From NCBI GenBank assembly GCA_002338145.1, contig DDHP01000029.1, forward strand, positions 7,432-54,009: a stretch of DNA of 46,578 nucleotides. The letters are read 5' to 3'. Positions 42,008 through 46,578 of this stretch are shown piece by piece. The notes beneath the pieces were generated by a model that saw only the letters and a list, made by a program, of their open reading frames with translations, ran no database searches and had not been told where the DNA came from. The position numbers and the translations under genes were made by a program. This DNA comes from Deferribacteraceae bacterium UBA1873. Lineage in GTDB: Bacteria; Chrysiogenota; Deferribacteres; Deferribacterales; Flexistipitaceae. Each line of letters opens with the position of its first letter. Within the stretch, counting starts at the first letter, position 1.

Positions 42008-44338
42008 ATGGCTAATAGAATAGAGCATTTTACAATGATTCCGTTAAGGGATATTGTAGTATTTCCAACAATGGTTACCCCCATATTTGTGGGGAGAAAA
42101 AAATCGATAAATGCACTGAATATTGCAGGAGATACGGATAAAAAAATTTTTCTTGTTCTCCAGAAAGAACCATCCATCAGTGATCCCGGTAAAGATGATT
42201 TACACAGTATAGGAGTGGTGGCAGATATCCTTCAGGTGCTGAAACTTCCCGATGGAAGTATAAAAGTATTGGTGGAAGGTAATTACAGGGCTGAAATTGT
42301 CGGTTTGGATGAAGATGAGGAGTGTATTTACGCTGATGTTGAACCTTTAGAAGATGTATATGAGAACGACAAGTTTCACAAATATCTGAAAGAATCACTT
42401 TTAAAGCATTTTAGGGAATATGCCGCTGTGGAAAATAACTTTCCTAAAGAACTTTTTGATTCAATTGTTAAAATTGAGGATTTGCATAATTTATCCTATA
42501 TGATTGCGTCAAATCTGGGAAGTAGAGTCAGTGACCAGCAAGAGATTTTGGAAAAGCCGAAACTTTCCGACAGGGTGGAAAAGATTATTGAGGTTATTGA
42601 AACTGATACGGAAATCAAAAAGATAGATAAACGTATAAAACAGCGGGTGAAATCCCAGATGACCAAAACCCAGAGGGAGTACTATCTCAATGAGCAGATA
42701 AAAGCAATAAATAAAGAACTCGGGCGGGATGAGGATATAAAAGCCGATATTGAGGAGATTCAGAATCAGATTGATGGCAAAAATATGCCTAAGCATGTAA
42801 AGGATAAAGCTGAAAAAGAGCTGAAAAAACTGAAAATAATGCCTCCTATGAGTGCAGAGACGACAGTTGTCCGCAATTATCTTGACTGGTTGGTGAATTT
42901 GCCGTGGGGTGAATTCACCGAAGATATTTTGGATTTAAAAAAAGCGGAAGAGATTCTTGACAGAGATCATTATGGACTTGAAAAGCCGAAGGAAAGGATA
43001 CTGGAGTTTTTGGCTGTGAAGAAATTTTCAGAACGTATCAAATGCCCTATATTATGCTTTGTGGGACCGCCGGGAGTAGGGAAAACGTCACTGGCAAAAT
43101 CAATAGCAGAATCTATGAACAGAAATTTTGTCCGAATCAGCCTCGGTGGTGTACGTGATGAAGCGGAAATAAGGGGGCACAGACGCACATATATTGGCGC
43201 TTTACCGGGTAAAATTATACAATCTGTGAGAAGGGCGGGAAGCATGAATCCCGTTTTTTTACTGGATGAGGTAGACAAACTGGGTATGGACTTCAGGGGA
43301 GACCCGTCGTCTGCACTTCTGGAAGCTTTGGACCCGGAACAGAATAATGCATTCACCGACCATTATCTGGAAGTGGATTTTGATCTTTCCAAAGTATTTT
43401 TTATCACGACTGCCAACACAGTTGAATCCATACCCCACGCATTGATGGATAGAATGGAAATAATCAGGATTCCCGGATATACAGAAAAGGAAAAACTGAA
43501 TATAGCTAAAAAATATTTATTCCCCAAGCAGCTTGATGAGCACAATATTCCTTCGGAGAAAGTTTCAATTGCCGATAACGCAATTGTGGATGTAATCAGA
43601 TATTATACAAAGGAAGCAGGCGTCAGAAATATGGAAAGGGAGCTCGCCTCTCTGGTCAGAAAATCAGCAAAACGCCTCGTTACCGAAGACAATATCTCTC
43701 AAGTAAAAATTACCAGGAATAATCTGGAAAAATATCTCGGGGTGAAACGTTTCAGACTTGAGCAGGTGGAAGAATCTGAAGAAATTGGAGTGGCGACAGG
43801 GCTGGCCTGGACACCTTACGGGGGTGATATACTTCAGACCGAGGTGGCCACATACGAAGGAAATGGGAAACTTCAGATTACGGGACATATCGGGGACGTG
43901 ATGCAGGAGTCTGCCAGAACTGCCTTGTCTGTGGTAAAAAGCAGAGCGAGGAAATTCAATGTCCCGGCGTATAAATTCAGAGATTTTGATATACATCTTC
44001 ATGTGCCGGAAGGTGCTGTACCCAAAGACGGACCCTCCGCTGGTATAACAATGGCTACAGCCATTATCTCTGCTCTTTCGGGAATGCAAGTAAATTGCAA
44101 GATTGCAATGACTGGTGAAATAAATTTAAGAGGAAAAGTGCTGCCTGTTGGCGGGATAAAGGAGAAAGTGTTAGCGGCTCACAGGGCAGGTGTGAGAACG
44201 GTAATCTTGCCAGAGGAAAACAGGAAAGACTTGACAGACGTACCATCTGATGTTAAAAAAATATTACATATAATGTTTGCCAGGACAATAGATGATGTTT
44301 TTGATATTGTTTTAAAAAATAAAAAAGAAATGGGGTGA
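42008..44338 (+). CDS. lon: ATP-dependent protease Lon
   Basis: Lon (776 residues) combines an N-terminal substrate-binding domain, an AAA+ domain (Walker A GPPGVGKTSLAK near residue 355, Walker B VFLLDEVDK) and a C-terminal protease with Ser677 (DGPSAG) and Lys720 (GGIKEK). The coiled region around 190-280 is normal. AGGAGAAG precedes the ATG. It follows clpX across a terminator and is followed closely by rpsU. Confidence 0.98.
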   Translation: MANRIEHFTMIPLRDIVVFPTMVTPIFVGRKKSINALNIAGDTDKKIFLVLQKEPSISDPGKDDLHSIGVVADILQVLKLPDGSIKVLVEGNYRAEIVGLDEDEECIYADVEPLEDVYENDKFHKYLKESLLKHFREYAAVENNFPKELFDSIVKIEDLHNLSYMIASNLGSRVSDQQEILEKPKLSDRVEKIIEVIETDTEIKKIDKRIKQRVKSQMTKTQREYYLNEQIKAINKELGRDEDIKADIEEIQNQIDGKNMPKHVKDKAEKELKKLKIMPPMSAETTVVRNYLDWLVNLPWGEFTEDILDLKKAEEILDRDHYGLEKPKERILEFLAVKKFSERIKCPILCFVGPPGVGKTSLAKSIAESMNRNFVRISLGGVRDEAEIRGHRRTYIGALPGKIIQSVRRAGSMNPVFLLDEVDKLGMDFRGDPSSALLEALDPEQNNAFTDHYLEVDFDLSKVFFITTANTVESIPHALMDRMEIIRIPGYTEKEKLNIAKKYLFPKQLDEHNIPSEKVSIADNAIVDVIRYYTKEAGVRNMERELASLVRKSAKRLVTEDNISQVKITRNNLEKYLGVKRFRLEQVEESEEIGVATGLAWTPYGGDILQTEVATYEGNGKLQITGHIGDVMQESARTALSVVKSRARKFNVPAYKFRDFDIHLHVPEGAVPKDGPSAGITMATAIISALSGMQVNCKIAMTGEINLRGKVLPVGGIKEKVLAAHRAGVRTVILPEENRKDLTDVPSDVKKILHIMFARTIDDVFDIVLKNKKEMG

Positions 44339-44343
44339 TTAGT

Positions 44344-44562
44344 TTGGCTGTAAACGCAGTAGTGAAAGTTGATGGGGAAAACGTAGATTTTGCTTTGAGG
44401 CTTTTGAAAAAGAAGATTGAAAGAGAAGGTTTGGTGCGTGAAATTAAAAAACACACCTATTACGAGAAACCTACTGAAGTCAGAAGAAAAAAGATTCTTA
44501 AAGCTAAAAGGAAACAACAGAAGCTTGTCAGAAAATTACAGGAAAAGTACAAATATTATTAA
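44344..44562 (+). CDS. rpsU: 30S ribosomal protein S21
   Basis: S21 (72 residues) is a small basic protein of the 30S subunit that helps mRNA selection. The family pattern VKVDGENVDFALRLLKKKIEREGLVREIKKH...YEKPTEVRRKK is continuous along the protein. The start is most likely TTG 44344 with GGGGTGA upstream; a GTG at 44335 would overlap the lon stop and add three residues. The lon-rpsU order is unusual. Confidence 0.95.
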   Translation: MAVNAVVKVDGENVDFALRLLKKKIEREGLVREIKKHTYYEKPTEVRRKKILKAKRKQQKLVRKLQEKYKYY

Positions 44563-44564
44563 AG

Positions 44565-44588
44565 AAGCCGCCTGCGGGCGGTTTTTTT
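44565..44588 (+). terminator. Rho-independent terminator after rpsU
   Basis: CCGCC and GGCGG pair around TGCG, extended by A/T pairs, and are followed by seven T. It also faces the end of convergent larC. Confidence 0.85.
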
Positions 44589-44600
44589 ATTCCCGCCTTT

Positions 44601-45773
44601 TCATTGTTCGTATTTGTTTTGGGAAATAATTGCTCTGTAAACGTGTTCGAAAGGTTCCCCGGTTTTTCGTGCCGCTTCTGCTACGTCCCTATATTCAGGA
44701 TAAATCTTAAAGATGCCTTCACCGCTGAATTTTTTCATATTAATGGTGTAACCTTTGTATGTACTTTTCTCAAATGAACGATTTAGAACTTTGCGCTTGT
44801 GATGTGAATATCTGACACCCCCGGTTGTTGTCTCCTTCAGTATAAATTCCGCAAGCTTGTTGGTATCCTCAGGCTTGCAAATTACTGTCAGCTTATAGGA
44901 GGGTCTGTTTTTTTTGCCGAACACCGGCTCAAAAAAAGCATCCAAACACCCGTTTGAAAAAAGCCCTTCCATAACATAAGCCATTTGCTCACCTGTCATA
45001 TCATCAATATTTGTCTGTATTTCATCAATATTATGTATCTGTCCGTCTTCATTAGCCAATAAGATTACCCTTAAAAGATTAGGGTAATCCTCAAAAATTT
45101 TAGTTCCTGTGGAATAGGCTATCCTCTCTATTTTACCTGTAAAGGAGTTAACAATCTTATGATGATAGTAGCGTATAACTGCTGCTCCGGTGGGGGTAGT
45201 CAGCTCATAGGATAGATTTATTCTCTTACATGGCAAATCTTTTAAAATTTCAAGTGTAGCCGGAGATGGTATAGGAATAATTCCGTGGGCAGAATGTGTA
45301 GTAGTACTTCCAAGAGTTGGTATAGAAAACAGTATATTATCAACGTTGATTTTATTCATAAGGTAGCATATGGATACGATATCGATAATGGAATCAACAG
45401 CGCCCACCTCGTGAAAGTGAACGGATTTTATATCTTTACCGTGAATCTTACCTTCAGCTTCAGCAACGATTTTGAAAATCCCCACAGCATCCCCTTTAAC
45501 GTTATCCGGTAATAGCGGTGAGGAGGTTATCATTGCTTTTATTGTGCCGAAATCTCTGTGAATTTTTATATTATTGCTGAAGTCAATAAAGAGGCGCTTG
45601 GCTTTGATGCCGTTAACAAAAGTATATTCATCTGAAATAGTGACTTTATCATGAAAAAACTGTGAAAACAGTTCAGAAAGTTCCTCAGGCTTGGTTTCAC
45701 TAATCTGCAATAAAGCAGCAACCGCCATATCCCCCGAAAGCCCGGAAATCATATCGAAATATAGTGTTTTCAT
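44601..45773 (-). CDS. larC: Nickel-pincer cofactor biosynthesis protein LarC
   Basis: The 390-residue protein has the LarC/DUF111 start LYFDMISGLSGDMAVAAL and the HFHEVGAVDSIIDIV motif near residues 125-140. LarC inserts nickel into the pincer cofactor used by lactate racemase and related LarA-type enzymes. In Lactobacillus LarC is made by ribosomal frameshift from two frames; here it is one continuous frame. LarA, LarB and LarE genes are not in the window. The start has no clear ribosome-binding site; a TATTAT lies only about 13 bases upstream, so a nearly leaderless transcript is possible. Confidence 0.93.
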   Translation of the reverse strand: MKTLYFDMISGLSGDMAVAALLQISETKPEELSELFSQFFHDKVTISDEYTFVNGIKAKRLFIDFSNNIKIHRDFGTIKAMITSSPLLPDNVKGDAVGIFKIVAEAEGKIHGKDIKSVHFHEVGAVDSIIDIVSICYLMNKINVDNILFSIPTLGSTTTHSAHGIIPIPSPATLEILKDLPCKRINLSYELTTPTGAAVIRYYHHKIVNSFTGKIERIAYSTGTKIFEDYPNLLRVILLANEDGQIHNIDEIQTNIDDMTGEQMAYVMEGLFSNGCLDAFFEPVFGKKNRPSYKLTVICKPEDTNKLAEFILKETTTGGVRYSHHKRKVLNRSFEKSTYKGYTINMKKFSGEGIFKIYPEYRDVAEAARKTGEPFEHVYRAIISQNKYEQ

Positions 45774-45817
45774 AATGTTTTATGAAATAATACAAATTAC
45801 ATTATTTTGCAACTTAT

Positions 45818-45845
45818 TTGACAAAAGTGCCAAAATTATTATTCT
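45818..45845 (+). promoter_or_regulatory. Candidate promoter for the macro-domain gene
   Basis: A perfect TTGACA at 45818-45823 with TATTCT (45840-45845) 16 bases later, about 30 bases before the start codon. Confidence 0.5.
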
Positions 45846-45874
45846 TAATGAAAAAAGAGAAAAGGAGGTTGATA

Positions 45875-46408
45875 ATGGTAAAAAAGGTTAACGGTGTGGT
45901 GCTTGAGACATTACAGGGGGATATAGTAAGCCAGCCTGATATTCAGGCTGTGGTGAATGCAGCTAATGCCCAGCTGCTTCCGGGAGGCGGAGTAGCCGGT
46001 GCCATTCATAGGGCTGCGGGAGCTGAGCTTGCAGAGGAATGTAAATCCAAGGCGCCTATAAAACCAGGAGAGGCTGTGATCAGCGGAGCGTATAATTTAC
46101 CCAATTCTTTTGTAATTCATTGTTTAGGGCCGGTTTATGGTGTGGATAAGCCTGAGGACGAGTTGTTAAAAAAATGCTATATTAACGCTTTAAATATTGC
46201 AGAAGATAACAATATTAATTCCATAGCTTTTCCGGCTATATCCACCGGAGCTTTTGGGTATCCTTTGAGGGATGCTACGAAAATTGCTCTGAAGACAGTT
46301 GTTGAGGAAACAAAAAAACTAAAAAAAGTTAAGAAAATAAGGTTTGTACTGTTTGCTGAAAAAGATCTGCAGATTTATGAAGAGCTTCTGAATCAGTTAT
46401 GCGATTAA
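45875..46408 (+). CDS. Macro domain ADP-ribose/O-acetyl-ADP-ribose hydrolase-like protein
   Basis: The 177-residue protein is a single macro domain: VVNAANAQLLPGGGVAGAIHRAAG near residues 27-50 is the ADP-ribose-binding and catalytic loop, and AFPAISTGAFGYP near 120-132 is the second phosphate loop. The MacroD/YmdB-type signature suggests removal of mono-ADP-ribose or deacetylation of O-acetyl-ADP-ribose. ATG 45875 follows AAAGGAGG; the longer frame from 45818 starts inside the promoter and is rejected. It stands alone, divergent from larC. Confidence 0.94.
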   Translation: MVKKVNGVVLETLQGDIVSQPDIQAVVNAANAQLLPGGGVAGAIHRAAGAELAEECKSKAPIKPGEAVISGAYNLPNSFVIHCLGPVYGVDKPEDELLKKCYINALNIAEDNNINSIAFPAISTGAFGYPLRDATKIALKTVVEETKKLKKVKKIRFVLFAEKDLQIYEELLNQLCD

Positions 46409-46578
46409 GAAACAAGACCTTTGAATTATAGCCATACTGTTACCCTGTAGCATCTGAGCAAAGCGAAGATAAATTTGTATAAACAACCACTTATTTCAGA
46501 TTATTTCAGAGGCTTGTAACTTATTGATAAAAATAGATTCCAAAACGAGTTCGGAATGACCATTTATAGTTATTTAAA
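46409..46578. repeat. Non-coding end region with a tandem 10-mer and a possible dispersed repeat remnant
   Basis: TTATTTCAGA occurs twice in tandem at 46491-46510. Further on, ATTCC (46537-46541) and GGAAT (46553-46557) frame an imperfect hairpin ending in a GGAATGAC tail, and upstream at 46439-46470 a GAGCAAAGCGAAG string appears. Together these resemble the short palindromic intergenic repeats seen scattered in many AT-rich genomes. Only one copy is visible here, so the claim is tentative. No gene is seen. Confidence 0.35.

Noticed and set aside
1..46578. tRNA, rRNA, CRISPR array, insertion sequence or prophage
   Set aside because: No cloverleaf-like or repeated-spacer pattern, no transposase or integrase and no phage structural gene was found while reading both strands.

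Overview
This is a gene-dense, AT-rich bacterial chromosome segment (roughly 38-40% GC by eye) with no rRNA, tRNA, CRISPR, insertion sequence or prophage signal. LpxC (lipid A synthesis) points to an outer-membrane-bearing bacterium. UbiE/MenG and UbiD fit a quinone-respiring organism. Two-component TAXI-type TRAP transport, single-domain response regulators, HDOD and PP2C proteins and a PilT ATPase suggest an environmental, motile or surface-active anaerobe or microaerobe. My best guess is the phylum Deferribacteres (Flexistipes/Deferribacter-like). This is inferred from gene content and composition, not from a marker search.

Layout. 1-4.9 kb: a sodium:solute symporter (minus strand) diverges from a TAXI-TRAP binding protein and fused permease. 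4.9-6.9 kb: leuCD (minus), convergent with the permease across a shared terminator. 7.0-9.2 kb: groES-groEL behind a sigma70-like promoter and a CIRCE operator. 9.2-10.0 kb: a 59-residue membrane protein and a HIT protein (both minus). 10.03-17.9 kb: a tightly packed plus-strand operon with a strong promoter. It holds a HAD nucleotidase, a histidine-phosphotransferase-like protein, a receiver, an HDOD protein, a PP2C phosphatase, ubiE/menG, ubiD, nth, a 34-codon membrane peptide and a DUF2179 protein. 17.9-21.4 kb (minus): a globin-like/PsiE membrane protein translationally coupled to secA.

21.5-30.1 kb: a continuous plus-strand run hisB-hisH-hisA-pgpA-cinA-thpR-recA-pilT-recX-rplI-dnaB, in which most neighbours overlap or nearly touch. 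30.3-32.5 kb: lpxC, then a MOSC-MogA fusion. 32.5-38.4 kb: tmk-holB-ricT-metG-tatD, an order resembling the Bacillus yaa/yab region, followed by a receiver protein and a UspA protein. 38.5-44.6 kb: the proteostasis block tig-clpP-clpX-lon, then rpsU, with terminators after clpX and rpsU. 44.6-46.4 kb: larC (minus) diverges from a macro-domain gene. The last 170 bases are non-coding and may hold a degenerate dispersed repeat.

Most of the window is housekeeping. The parts most worth a second look are: (i) the signalling cassette at 10.7-14.4 kb, where a kinase-like protein keeps the phospho-acceptor His but lacks recognisable ATP-binding boxes; (ii) the globin-like sensor fused to a PsiE membrane domain and coupled to secA; (iii) a tiny membrane peptide sandwiched by overlaps between nth and the DUF2179 gene. 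Many longest-ORF starts in this window are too early; I chose starts by Shine-Dalgarno placement and give the reason in each entry.
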